This document shows positions 1 through 12,232 of a DNA stretch of 64,000 nt, piece after piece. Source of the stretch: Trifolium pratense (Eukaryota > Streptophyta > Magnoliopsida > Fabales > Fabaceae). The DNA lies in the NCBI RefSeq assembly GCF_020283565.1, contig NC_060059.1, positions 3,169,501 to 3,233,500 on the forward strand. Direction: 5' to 3'. Both the position numbers and the translations under genes were made by a program. Each line of letters starts with the position of its first letter. Positions within the stretch are counted from its first letter, which is position 1. The notes beneath the pieces were generated by a model that ran no database searches, was not told where the DNA came from, and saw nothing but the letters and a program-made list of their open reading frames with translations.

Positions 1-420
1 ACTTGAAATTCATGTATAGAAACTAAGCATTACTGACAATTGCATTGGCGCTATTGCTTTTCCGGTGCTATTGTATAAAGAACTCTAAGAATTTGAAATT
101 CATGTAGAGTCGATCATTTTATGGCCTTTGGCGAGTAGTTCAATGTTGAAGATAAGAGGCGTATTCGTCATTTGGTTTGGTTGGCCACCACTTGGAATTT
201 ATGAAAAGTCCGAAACAATGTTATTTTCAACGGTGGCATAACGGATGCGTCGGCGCTTTTGGAAGAGATTAAATTTACTTCTTGGTTATGGTTCTCTCGT
301 CGGTTTAGTCGTAAAACTTCTATTTCTTTTTCCTAGTTGGTGTTTAGATTCGTTGTCGTGTATCCATAACTCTTGAGTTACTTGTTATTTGTTGTAAAGG
401 TTTGTGTACCCCATTATACT
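1..420 (+). pseudogene. 3' remnant of a LINE-type retrotransposon (reverse transcriptase C-terminal tail)
   Basis: From about 120 the plus strand reads a broken peptide with pieces such as KRRIRHLVWLATTWNL, VRNNVIFNGG and LLEEIKFTSWLWFSRR, interrupted by stop codons. This wording (HLVWLATTW, RNNVIFNGG, SWLWF) is what I know from the end of plant LINE polyproteins after the zf-RVT zinc-binding domain. The upstream part would lie outside the window. It is decayed and has no complete reading frame. The family assignment is by recall of motif wording, so it is moderately sure. Confidence 0.5.
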
Positions 421-572
421 CCCTTATAATATCATTTGATTATAAAAAAAAAAAATACATATTTAATATTTCGATTACATAAAATACTCTTTAATTTAAT
501 TTTTTTTACATTATCTTTGCAATTTTTTCAATTTAAAGAATTGAGGAGGTAGCTAGTCAACCCACTAGTTTA

Positions 573-837
573 CTATTCTTTTCGTCCCAATTTGATTGAC
601 ATAGTTGACTGTTATGCACTATTCACACATGTTGTTTTGACCTTATTTTTTTACTAATAAACAAAAATAAATATTAGCATATGAGATGTTGTTTGATTCG
701 TCTCGATGAATATTTTCAAAATATCAAATTTTTATAATTTTTACTATTATACAATTAAAAGTATTAATCATCAAAGTTATGCATCGACATGCGTGAAACA
801 ATTAAATGTGTCAATCAAATTCGAACGGAGAGAATAG
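573..837. mobile_element. Stowaway-like MITE
   Basis: The ends form an inverted repeat of about 30 bp: the left starts CTATTCTTTTCGTCCC and the right ends GGAGAGAATAG, with TTTGATTGACA shared near both inner ends. Both flanks are TA, the Tc1/mariner target duplication. At 265 bp and without coding capacity it fits a Stowaway MITE. Confidence 0.65.
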
Positions 838-1638
838 TATAAATCAAGGCAGAATAAGATTTTTAACTCGCCACTTTTAATTAACCGGCCCTATCCTGCA
901 CCAATTTTGGCAAATTACTGACAGTGCAAGTCGACCTTTTTTCCATTAAGGAACCAAATTTATTACTATTTATATCAATTCATTGTTATTAAATATTCTT
1001 ATAAAGATTTAAAATAAACATTAAAACATTTATAGTGGTAATTTTTTTTAAATCCTGTTATTAAAAAAAAAAAGGGTTTAATCCTACTACTTAGCAATTT
1101 ATGTGAAAGTGAAGGGCTATATAGTCAGAAAAAGTAATAGTAGCAGTAGTAGTACACATATACACATAGTAATAATATAAAAAAGGGTCATGCTAACCGG
1201 TGCCCCTGGGCACTGGTTAAGGAAACCAAAAAAGAAAATTTTAAAATTGAAAATAACACTTTTTAGATTTTTGAGATATTAACCGCACAAACTTCAATAT
1301 GATATTACTATATTTGGTTTCTTAAACGGTGTCCCGCATTTTCCAATAAAAAAATGTTGGTGATGATGATCGTCATCGTGCGTATCTAAAACATCTTCAA
1401 ATCTATCTTTGACCATCGTACTCTTTTCTCTCTCTCTCTCTCTCTCACTCATTCCTCCTCATCATCATCATTATCATAATCACACCCTCTTCACCTTTTC
1501 GCCGCTGTAATTGCAGACTCACTCTGTTTCTTTTCTTTTCTTTTCTTTCCAATCCAAACAAACAAAACATTCATCCACCACCACCACACAAATCATTCAC
1601 TTCTTCTTTCTTTCTCTCTCTCTCACTCCCACTTCAAC
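838..1638. other. Intergenic region upstream of PSS1
   Basis: Apart from the MITE above, this is AT-rich DNA turning pyrimidine-rich after about 1420, with a CT run at 1423-1446 and further CT tracts. I see no gene. The pyrimidine-rich part is probably the PSS1 promoter. Confidence 0.4.
1187..1345. mobile_element. Short MITE with GGGCACTGGTTAAGGAAACC ends
   Basis: The left end (around 1190-1227) and the right end (around 1316-1342) are imperfect inverted copies: GGGCACTGGTTAAGGAAACC pairs with GGTTTCTTAAACGGTGTCCC. It is non-coding and about 155 bp. A similar element with TGCTAACATGGGCAC ends occurs near 20.4 kb. Exact borders are uncertain. Confidence 0.5.
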
Positions 1639-1646
1639 ATATATAT
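1639..1646 (+). promoter_or_regulatory. Candidate TATA box of PSS1
   Basis: ATATATAT lies in pyrimidine-rich promoter-like DNA. A start about 30 bp downstream (near 1675) would give a roughly 200-nt first leader exon ending at a good donor at 1879. No transcript evidence. Confidence 0.3.
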
Positions 1647-1674
1647 ACCCAATACCCTCCTCCTGAAACAACCT

Positions 1675-3193
1675 CAAACTCAACAACAACAAAAAAACCT
1701 TATTCTTCTTCTTCCTCCGATTCATTCATTTATCAACATCATTCATAACTCTGATCCAACGGCTCTGATCTCCTCGTTTCTTTTAATCGTACGGCCAGGA
1801 GTCCTTTATCTCTGCCTCTTCATCAACTATCTCTCCTTTCTCTTTCACTCTCTCTCTCTCTTCTCTCTCTTTACGTAACGTAAGTTGTTTGTTGGTTACT
1901 ATCTCTCTATCTTCTTTCTCTAGTAGTAGTATTTATAACGCGCTTTTTTCATTAATCTCTTTTTCATTACGTACAAATATAGCCTAATGTTGCAGAATCT
2001 ACTTCCTACCTATGTTATGTACTACTACGTCATTTTCCCCTTCTTTTATTTACCCTTTTACTTTTCTTTTCTTTTCAATTCAACTTTCGTTTACCCCACT
2101 TGGGGTTTTGGTTTTTGCTTCATTTCAATTTTTTAATTACATGCATCGATAAACTCTTGTTCAATTATGCATTTTTCTTTATTATTGCTATCATGGATTT
2201 CAGATTTAGATCCATCATGCTGTTATAACCGTTTTCGAATCTTCAATCTCTCTGTTTTTTTTTTTTTTGATGAAATGCATTCCAAATTATAAAAAAATAA
2301 TTTTTTTCTTAACCCTTTTCTGAGTTTTTGATGTGCATGTGGGTGTTTTCTGTGTTGAGATGATGGCTTTTGGTTTCTCTGAGGTTATTAGAGGGAATAG
2401 TTTTTACAAAAAAGTAATTTTTTTTTAAGTTTTAAGATTAAGTTGTGTGCTAGATTCTACCATAGGCTACAATTAGTCAATTACAAAGTTGGGGTTTATT
2501 GTGTTGTCAATTCACTGGATTTGTAGGTGTTTCTAGTTTGGTCCTTAATTTTGAAATTTGAACCCTAATTTTGATGGCTTTCTTATGTAGAATTTTGGTA
2601 TATACTTTTTCTAAAGTACTCTTGGTATACTGTTAATGTACTTGGTATACTCTTAGTGGAAGTACTTTTGTGAGTATTAGTGTTTGAAAACTTTTCAGTT
2701 TGTATGTTCACATGGAGTTGTCTTATTTGTTCAATTTACACTTTGTAATCATTATTTTATAATAATGCATATATGAGATTTATTGTGTTAGTATATGTGA
2801 ACTTATTCTTTCTCTAGTTCTTTGCTCAATTTATTTCTCTTGTCAATGAAGTGTTCATATATTGTAGCTGAAATGTAATTATACATGGATATTTAACAAG
2901 ATGATGTTAGTAATACATATGTTATGCTAATGTTTGGTGTGTCTTTAATTATAGAAAATGAACTGTTTGGTGTGTTTTTTAATCTATGATATTGTTTTTA
3001 TTACTTTCATATTGATAAATTTATATTTGAATTAAGTAGATGAACTTTTCGTGACTGTTTGTTTTGTGTGTTTTCTAGGAGGTGATCTATTGAGGCACAT
3101 ATAACTTCTGGGCTATCTGCGTGGTATCTTCAAATGATCTTATTTCTTTGATTTCAATTGTTGTTAGAAAGTAGCTTCTCCGGAACAATAAAC
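1675..3193 (+). other. PSS1 5' untranslated exon and leader intron
   Basis: A strong donor (AAC|GTAAGTT) lies at 1879/1880 and a strong acceptor (TTTTCTAG|GAGG) at 3078/3079; the PSS1 start codon is at 3194. A non-coding first exon (about 1675-1879), a 1.2-kb leader intron and a second exon starting at 3079 therefore fit. Leader introns of this size are common in plant housekeeping genes. The outer start is a guess from the TATA-like sequence. Confidence 0.45.
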
Positions 3194-6100
3194 ATGGAGT
3201 CCAATGGTCATAGAAGAGCAAAGAGATATGATTGTGTCATTAAAGAAAATGGTGATTCCCATTCATCAAATGATGATGAGCATGATCCATGGACTGCGTG
3301 GGCATACAAGCCTCGAACGATCACACTATTACTTATTGGTGCTGGCTTTCTTATGTGAGTGCTTCACTTGATAGATTAAACACCAATAAGTAGTGTATAA
3401 CTTTCATAAACTTGGAAATTTGTTCTTTTATAAATTTGAAAACATTTCTCCTCACATCATATTCTTATGTATAATTTTATATGTCAGTTGGGCAAGTGGA
3501 GCACTTGATCCTGAAAGAGATGCATCAGGCGATGTTGTTACTTCGGTTAAAAGGTTTGGTATCTTTAGTTTAGTTAGTGTTCATTTTGATTTGTTTAGCA
3601 TTTTCTGTGTGTACAATATGCTAAATTTCCACACAATTGTTTCTCTGTAGGGGTGTATGGGCAATGATTGCTGTTTTTCTCACTTATTGTTTGCTGCAAG
3701 CTCCTTCTACGTGAGTTGGCATTTTTTGTTTATTAGTCTTGTTTGATGGAAAGCTCGTAGCATAGAAATTTTATAATGACTAAATTTGTTCAACTAAGTT
3801 ATAATGCTTGACTTATATACTTATGTGTATCACATATTTTACTGGTTTCCTATTTTCGTTCAGGGTTCTCATTAGGCCGCATCCTGCAATTTGGCGCTTG
3901 GTACATGGGATAGCTGTTGTATACCTTGTTGCTCTCACCTTTTTGCTTTTTCAGGTTGGTTATCATTTTACATCTTGTAAAGATTTAGTTTTGCATTTTG
4001 TTGGCTAATCTTTGCTCTTGATTTTTGCACTGTCTGGATTTTACTTGTGTTAGCTTCTTCCTCCAATTTTGTTGGTCTTCTGTTACTATGCTTGCAGCAA
4101 GTGAATAAAAGTGAACTAACATTTAATCTTAATAATCCCCTCACAGAAACGGGATGATGCTCGACAGTTCATGAAGTATCTTCATCCTGATCTCGGCGTT
4201 GGTAATTTAATTTGATTCTTATGATTTAGCTTTGAATCGGTTGGAATTATTTCATCGCTGATCAGGGTTGTATTTGAGATTCGAAATACCTAATTGCTGC
4301 TAAATTACTTTTGACAGAACTTCCTGAAAGATCTTATGGTGCTGATTGTCGTGTATATCTACCTGAAAACCCTGCAAGCAGGTTTAAGAATGTTTATGTA
4401 TGATTTCCTCTTTCTCAACTTTGTACTCTTGCCTATGAGCAGGAAATATCTCGTTGATCTTTCCTTCATCATGTTGGTATCTAACATAGAGGTTATTTAT
4501 TATGCTTTGTTTTTCAGGAGACACTTTTTGATGAGTTTGTTGTAGCACACATTATTGGATGGTGGGGGAAGGCAATATTGATTCGTAATCAGCCCCTTCT
4601 TTGGGTGCTATCAATTGGTTTTGAGTTCATGGAGGTCGGTGTTGATCTGATTAATAAACTTCAATTTTTTATTGTTTCGGTATATGTCTTCTGTTTTCCT
4701 TACAAACTATTCTATGTTGTCATCGTCAGCTTACTTTCCGTCACATGTTACCGAATTTCAATGAATGCTGGTGGGACAGTATTATTCTGGACATATTGAT
4801 CTGCAATTGGTTTGGTAAGAGTTCATTGTACATCAAAAAGTTTCAATGATTTAACTAGTAGCTGTACTTTTTTTTTTGTTGGTAATATTGTCTAGAATGA
4901 TTTTCGAGCCTGTAATAGTTCAATATATTTTCGAGTCTGTAATAGTATAAATAGTTCAATATAAATAGTTCAATATATTTTCGAGCTTATTTTTGAGCCT
5001 GTAATAGTATAAATAGTTCAATATATTTCCATGCAAATTTAGTTCTTATTATCTATGCGGATTTTTGCATCCTAGAGAAACAACTTTGGATACTAATAGA
5101 TCATGTGCACTTTAGTGATTATTTTTGTCTTGTAGTTGATAATTCTGGTGGTATTCCTAGTATTCCTATTTTGTAAATTCTTGTGTCGATATTTTAAAAT
5201 ATTATTTGTTTGAATTATCTGATTGTCCCCCCTCTATCCATTTTCACTGAAGATAATGTAGTTTTATTTTTGCAGTATTTTTCGTAATTAATGTCTTTTG
5301 ACATTAAAATTGCAGCAGCAGTTTGTATGATGTTTTAGTTATTTTAATATTGCAGGAATTTGGGCAGGAATGAATACTGTCCGGTACTTTGATGGGAAAA
5401 CATACAAGTGGGTTGGTCTTAGCCGCCAGCCTAATATTATAGGAAAAGTATGTCTTTTCGTTTTGATTTGTTTTGTCACCTGTTATTCCATTATGTTCGA
5501 ATCTTTGATTTCTATTTGAAATTGATACTGCATGTATGATACTCTTTCCCAGCAATACTTACTGTTTCATCGTATCTTTTGTTTTTACTACTAAAGTTGT
5601 GCGTTATCTTTGATTGTTACCAGGTGAAACGAACGTTAGGTCAATTCACGCCAGCTCAGTGGGACAAAGATGAGTGGCATCCGTTGCAGGGTCCATGGCG
5701 ATTTATTCAAGTCCTAAGTCTTTGCATTGTATTTTTGACTGTAGAGCTCAATACATTCTTTTTGAAGTTTTGTCTATGGATACCTCCGCGAAATTCAGTT
5801 GTTATATATAGGTTAATTTTGTGGTGGTTACTTGCAATTCCAACAATTCGCGAGTACAACACATACCTTCAAGACAGGTAACATTCTCAATCTCTCATGT
5901 TGTGATGACTGAATGCATCATTATAAATTTTTAACATTTTGTCATAGTCTTTATGAATATTTTTTCAGCAAGCCAGTGAAAAAGGTTGGAGCTTATTGTT
6001 GGCTCTCTCTTGCTATTTGTATCGTCGAACTTCTGATCTGCATCAAATTTGGACACGGTACGTCTTTCAGTTTCTTTATTTTTTTTTAAAATAAAAATAT

Positions 6101-7013
6101 TATATTAGTTGCATTATTTTTCATTCATGTGTCAAAACCTTAAACAACTTACATAATACGAAACATATGAAGTATCATTTAATGGGGTGATAAGGTATTG
6201 GTCCATGGCGAACCAAATCACGAAAGCTTATTGAGATCATACTGAACATTTCCTTGACGCTATACTATACTATACTATACTATACTATACTATACTATAC
6301 TATACTATACTATACTATACTATACTATACTATACTATACTATACTATACTATACTATACTATACTATACTATACTATACTATACTATACTATACTATAC
6401 TATACTATACTATACTATACTATACTATACTATACTATACTATACTATACTATACTATACTATACTATACTATACTATACTATACTATACTATACTATAC
6501 TATACTATACTATACTATACTATACTATACTATACTATACTATACTATACTATACTATACTATACTATACTATACTATACTATACTATACTATACTATAC
6601 TATACTATACTATACTATACTATACTATACTATACTATACTATACTATACTATACTATACTATACTATACTATACTATACTATACTATACTATACTATAC
6701 TATACTATACTATACTATACTATACTATACTATACTATACTATACTATACTATACTATACTATACTATACTATACTATACTATACTCATGCATGGTATGC
6801 TTTATTATTATTCACTAATTAAATTAAATTAAACTTTGGACGTAACCAAAAGAAATATTAAACTTTGGTTGTGTTTGCATTGCAGGCTTATATCCCAAGC
6901 CAATGCCTTTATGGCTGGTAATTTTGTGGTCATCTGTTGGAGTTGGCATTATTACATTTTTGGTTCTATGGTCTTGGCAACTTCATAGGAGTCTAGAGAG
7001 AAAGAGGAGATAA
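3194..7013 (+). CDS. PSS1: Phosphatidylserine synthase, base-exchange type
   Basis: Makes phosphatidylserine at the ER by exchanging the head group of an existing phospholipid for serine. Twelve coding exons join in frame: 3194-3354, 3488-3553, 3651-3710, 3864-3954, 4147-4201, 4318-4397, 4518-4634, 4730-4814, 5356-5447, 5624-5877, 5969-6057, 6886-7013, giving 425 aa, the length I recall for Arabidopsis PSS1. Recognisable stretches include [16 protein letters not shown] near the N-terminus, [18 protein letters not shown] in the middle and [16 protein letters not shown]. Several hydrophobic segments are spread over the protein, and the tail ends in basic HRSLERKRR. All introns are GT-AG. The start is the first ATG after the leader acceptor. 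The last intron (6058-6885) contains a 525-bp pentanucleotide array. No defect was seen in the coding sequence. Confidence 0.95.
6261..6785 (+). repeat. Perfect TATAC microsatellite, 105 copies
   Basis: 525 bp of uninterrupted TATAC units within the last PSS1 intron. The plus strand has no stop in the array because the 15-bp period reads Tyr-Thr-Ile-Leu-Tyr, but this is low-complexity intron sequence and not a gene. Confidence 0.99.
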
Positions 7014-8319
7014 TTTAATTTTTACTACTATTGTAGTAGTGCATTTTATTATTACTACTATTCTTTGATTTGATTCCTTCCTAATTTTTATGGATTTTCA
7101 TAGAGCCATACAATGTGTAAATACTATCCAATCAACAACATCCTCATAATTGTAAATGTTTGCCATATTATTCTTCTCTTAATAGTTTTGAGTTTCTTTG
7201 AGCAGAGGCTAAATTTGTGTCTACCGCAACTAAAATTGGCATTTTCTTTGTAATTCTATTAATAAAATTTTATCGTTCAACAAAAGAAAAACTTTGCAAA
7301 TTCAATTCATGTATGACTATGCAAAATCATTTTGCATAACACCCAAAAAATTAAATTGATTTTAACGTTATAATAGGCGACGAGTGTCATAATTGGCTAA
7401 ATTGGAACATGTAAAATCTTGAAATTTCAAAAGGATTCAAGAATTCAAATGTGTAAAATATTGAATTTCAGATTTTAAAGTTTAAATCTGTAAACTCTTA
7501 AATTTCAAAGGATTTTTTTGAACCCTATATATAATTTACGGGTTTTAGAATTTACATGTGTAAAATGAAGTTTAAATTTTAAAATCTGAACAAAGTATTT
7601 TTAAAGTGGAGAAAGTAGAGTGTTGCATAAAATTTCATTACTCTTAATAGAATGGAAAAACTTTCTCCACCCCGTACATATTAAAAAAAACAAATCCTTG
7701 TAAGAATGAAGAACCCTATATAACACACACTAAGCAACAAGCTATACAAGATACTACACAATGGATATTATACAAGATACTACCCTAAAATACGGCATAT
7801 AGAACAAAATATGTTTTGTCTTTTAGTGATTTTTTTTTTTGAGAAAATGTTTTGTCTTTTAGTTTTTTTTTTGAAGCATGTCTTTTAGTTAAATAAATGT
7901 TTTTTTCACATATATATATTTTCTTAATAAATATTTTCACATATATTAGTTTTTAATAAAAAATATATTTAGAAAAGAGTAATAAATACATCTAAAAATT
8001 TATAGAGGAGTAAATTTTTTTATAAAATTATAAGGACAGAGCAAGTAAAAAAGAGATTGAGATCTTTGTTTACCAATTACCATATAATCCAGTATAAATA
8101 AATTAGTATCATATTTCACACAAATTTCATTTGGAACATACTCAAATTTCATTGGTAATGTGACTTTCTTTATATATTTTTGTTTCTCCAAATGCTTCTC
8201 TACTATCTTGCCATCATGTCGTTTACTTTTAGGCCAAGAAATTCTTAGTGAGCAAAGTTTGTTCCTTCTCAGTTCCCAATTTCCAAACACTACATCCACA
8301 TGAATTACTATGTAGAAAA
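7014..8319. other. Intergenic, convergent 3' ends of PSS1 and the thioesterase gene
   Basis: PSS1 3' untranslated region probably runs to about 7270 (several AATAAA-like motifs, for example near 7260). From 7300 to 8319 the DNA is AT-rich with runs of T, and I see no gene. The part next to 8319 should be the 3' untranslated region of the thioesterase gene. Confidence 0.4.
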
Positions 8320-10399
8320 CTATGCAGTGAACTTCCTTTTCCATGTAGTCTTTCCTCTAACCATTTCTTCATTTTGTTTTATTCCCTTAGCTTGTAAAAG
8401 ATGTGTATACTTTATTGGTCTTTGTTCAAAGTAGCTCAAAACTCCACCACCATTTATAATATCTGATGATACTAATGACAATCCATTAAACAAATTTGGT
8501 TCCAACATACTATTAAGTACTATTTCATCTTCTTCAGGTTCACATAATGATTCAACTATATCTGAACTTCCACATTCCCTTCTGTATTCCAATATGATTT
8601 CAGATAACTGGTGACTCTCTAGAATTTGTTCTGGAATTGTCTGTAAAATCATCAATATACTAAAGTTAACTATATGATATTCTAATCATGATATTAATAT
8701 TGAAGAATGATATGATGACCAATGAGTAGATGATTTTTTTATTAATTTACCTCAAGCATCCATCTTAGATATTTTACATTATTAACATGTTGGTTCATGT
8801 CTAAATCACTTCTCTTGGGCTGCAAATTTGAGAGTGACACAAAATCATTAATTGTATACATTTTTCATGCCGTGGCATATTTTAATTGAACTATAATGAA
8901 AGGCTCTAAAAAAATGTTCGCAACCACAATCTAAGTTGTGACATCAATTGCATACCTTTAAATTGGAATTCATGTATTTTGCCTCTTTGTCCAATTTGAC
9001 AATTTTTTCAAGAGCATCTTCTTTTATTGCTTGCTTCTGTATGAACCAAGGTGTAAGTTCATCCCTCACCTCTTCCGGCATTTTGGAGAGGCGTCTTGTT
9101 TTGCTGTTCATCATCACCCATGTGCTGTTTTAAAATTATGTGTTAATCTCAATTCTCAATCAGAACATGTATGAAAAATAGGAAGCTGAAGAAAGTTTAG
9201 AAAATGTACAGAAATGTGACCAACCTTGTTGCACGAGCGAAAATTCGGCCTGTTGCCTTACTTCTTATGAGCCAGTCGCGTCGCATTCCATTCTTGCCCG
9301 ACGCTCCAACCCATGTGTCAATTTCAAGTACCTCTCCCCTGTCACACGTGAAGTGTACACCTACTGTTATAATTATTATGGTATTAAAACTAAAATTTCA
9401 TATATTTCATTAAAATTGTTTTAAATCTTAAGTTTTTCTATTGTTATGTATATCAATATTTAAATCTAAAAGGGCTAGTTGTCTGCATCCAAAAGGGTAT
9501 AGGACAAAATAACTTGATTAATATGGAGAAAACTCCTAGAAGAATCTCCATGAAATAGTACATTTTTGTCTAATATGGCATGAAAGTTATCAAATTGGAT
9601 GGATTCTGTTTTTCAACAAGGTTTCTTATGTACATTAACTTGCATTGTGTCTTTGTATAATAATAATAATAATATAATAAATAATAGGACTTACCAGATG
9701 GGATAATAATCAATGAGAACTTGCATTCTTGATACAACCCAAATAAGATCATTCCTCATCATTCCATGTGTTGCTCCAAATCCATCACCAAGGAGTCCAG
9801 ACATCCATACATGGTTTAATGCTGTTTCCTGCATAATATTAAATATAAAGTTATATAGATGTAACATATGAAGTACCGACACAAACGTCAGACATGACAC
9901 TGACATGCTGACACTGATAATAATGTAAAATGTTACGATTAAATGTAATCACATGTATCAGTGTCAAACACAGACACATGTCGTACACTCTTCAATCAAA
10001 AGTGTCAGGTGGTAACAAAACAATGAAACCCTTGTGAATTACCTGAAGAAGATTGAGAATGCTCTCAAGTGTTGCAGTTTTATCAGCACCAACTTCATAG
10101 GACCTAATAACAACAGTTTGTCTATAACCAACACCACCTTCAACAATAAGACCTTGACGATAAGGATCAACTAATTGCTTCTTTGTTGGAATGTTCTGTC
10201 GTTGACCACTTTCAACAAGAGTTGTAGGAGCAACTTCAGCTGTTTGACTAAGTGATTCAATTTTAATTGGAGACCTAAAACTCCCATTCATTCTAATGCT
10301 ACTGTTACTACTCAATTGATCGCGATGGTTTTCTTTCATAGAACAACATCTTACAAGAAATGAAGAAGCTGAACATGTAAAATTAGTAACAGCAGCCAT
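8320..10399 (-). CDS. FatB-type acyl-ACP thioesterase, plastidial
   Basis: Releases free fatty acids from acyl carrier protein, ending plastid fatty-acid synthesis. Six exons on the minus strand: 10399-10043, 9828-9695, 9338-9225, 9124-8956, 8819-8751, 8640-8320, giving 387 aa with GT-AG introns. Residues 1 to about 75 are Ser/Arg-rich and look like a plastid transit peptide. Hot-dog domain wording follows: VVIRSYEVGADKTATLES, ETALNHVWMSGLLGDGFG, KNGMRRDWLIRS. The catalytic region DLDMNQHVNN supplies Asp265, Asn267 and His269; YRREC supplies Glu303 and Cys304. Unlike standard FatB it lacks the hydrophobic WSMLLAAITT-type segment after the transit peptide and is shorter. This could make it a specialised FatB subclade such as mycorrhizal FatM, but that is inference. 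The start is the first ATG (10399), 67 bp downstream of a TATA box. Confidence 0.92.
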
Positions 10400-10465
10400 G
10401 TTTTCTTTTTCACTTTTAGTCTCCAAATGATATGGAAGGAGAGAGAGGTTGGAAATGAAACATGT

Positions 10466-10473
10466 TATTTATA
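10466..10473 (-). promoter_or_regulatory. TATA box of the thioesterase gene
   Basis: Minus strand reads TATAAATA. Transcription would begin near 10440, giving a leader of about 40 nt before the ATG at 10399. Confidence 0.55.
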
Positions 10474-12232
10474 GTTTATAGTTTGGACGGATTGAACAAA
10501 GAATGACTTAGAAGAATGAGAGACAAAGAAGTGAACCTTGTGAATTATCTGACAAATCAAAGAAGCATTGAATGGTTTTTGATGTTTGTGTGGAAGTAGC
10601 TGTCTAAATTGAGAAAGGAAATCAAATGCACAACCTTGAACTGATCGATAAGCCAAAGTGGGACAAAAGCAACTGTTTAGTTTGTGTCAGGTAAATTTGT
10701 TAGTTTGTCAAATATTGACCAATTTATGAGTGAGTATTTTTTTTTTTACAATATATAAACACTGTCCTCTTACATATTACATCATTACCGAGATTTAACT
10801 TTTAAGTAAAGAAGGACATCACGAACAAAGGCAATCAAACGGTGAAGACATGATGACAAACACAACTAGTGACAACGAAAATTGCTAATTCGTACACAAA
10901 ATTGTTTGCTCTTTGTTTTGAAATGAAAACGGAAGCGAAAATAAAATAGGCTAAACAATAAACAAATAAATTTTTCTTCAAAAAAAATAAACAAATAAAT
11001 TTAAAATAAAATACTCCAACAAAAAAAATAAATAATATATTTGGGAAATTACGAAAGAAAGAGTTGAGATCAAAAAATTGGTTGACCGACGTCTTCAAGT
11101 ATTGAAAGATCGTATAGCCAAGCCAAGGTTATGGAAAAATATGGAGCAGTTATGGAACCTTCAACACCATCATTTTTATTTTCCTCTTGAATCACTGTTT
11201 TTTCATAAGAGGATTTGTTATCACTATTTTACCAAAGTTGTTTACTTATTCTCAACCGTAAAATTCAAACGTATGTTAGTCTCAACCGTTCCGTCTTTAA
11301 CTTAAATTTTCACACAAAAGAGTTTTCACTTTCTCTTATTTCAAAAGTTACTTTTCATCCATTTTTTCCCCGACAAGTATCACTGACACTCACACAATTG
11401 CAGGATACTAAATTCGAATTCGAATAAAGGTGTTCAATCTAATAATATTAACATTTCTAAATTTTATTCTATCGGTATAACAAATTAATTTAAATATGCA
11501 TTACCGATCATTTTTTATTTCAAAATTTAAATTTCTCAAAATTTAAATTTCTCAAATATATAGCTTCACAAAAAAATCCCGGCAAGAACTAAAATAATAA
11601 TATAAAAGTTAAAAAAAAATATTTTTAAATAATTAAAGTGATAAAAAATATATAGACCAGGAAATAAGTGATAAAAATATTTTAAAAAATTGAGGGATAG
11701 ATCAACCCACTTCAAAACCCATTTTCTTCATCCGAGCTCCAACGGACACAAATAGACAACACTCGTAACATCTATTGTTGAAATCAAATGGCCTTTAATG
11801 CTAATTAGTTCATTAAAAACCCAAGTTTCTCTCACCCACTAATGAGAGGCGCCATTGACGATGAGCCTGTGACTTCCGCCCTCTCATCAATTGACATTGG
11901 CTCTACCTTCGAATCAATGACGATGAGCCTGTAACATTTAGTGTCAAACTAGTTGGTGTCATTTGATCGTCACCCTTGTTATTATCCATCTAAAGGTTGA
12001 AATTAGTATAAAGCAAAATTAACAAAAAAAAATAGTAATAGAAAATGAAATCTCTTTCTACCAAAAAAATAGTAATAGAAAATGAAATCTCTATGTGTAA
12101 GTGCAAATATCACAGAACAGAACAGAACATATAACACGCAAACAAAATCGTATCTAACTAACGAGAGCCAACCAAACGTTCGACGGAACCAAAAAGAAAA
12201 ACATAAACAACACCGTACGTGGCCGTGGTAGT
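10474..12232. other. Intergenic region between divergent thioesterase and TATC genes
   Basis: AT-rich DNA of about 1.75 kb holding both promoters. I see no protein gene or clear transposon. Short runs of repeated ATAAA occur around 10970-11040, and a short direct repeat (CCAAAAAAATAGTAATAGAAAATGAAATCTCT-like) lies at about 12030-12095. Confidence 0.4.

Noticed and set aside
6254..6832. 192-codon open frame on the plus strand
   Set aside because: It is the translation of the TATAC microsatellite, where no stop can occur; it lies in the PSS1 intron.
10400..10426. Upstream extension of the thioesterase start
   Set aside because: The frame is open but the only candidate codon there is TTG; the first ATG is at 10399 and gives a normal transit peptide.
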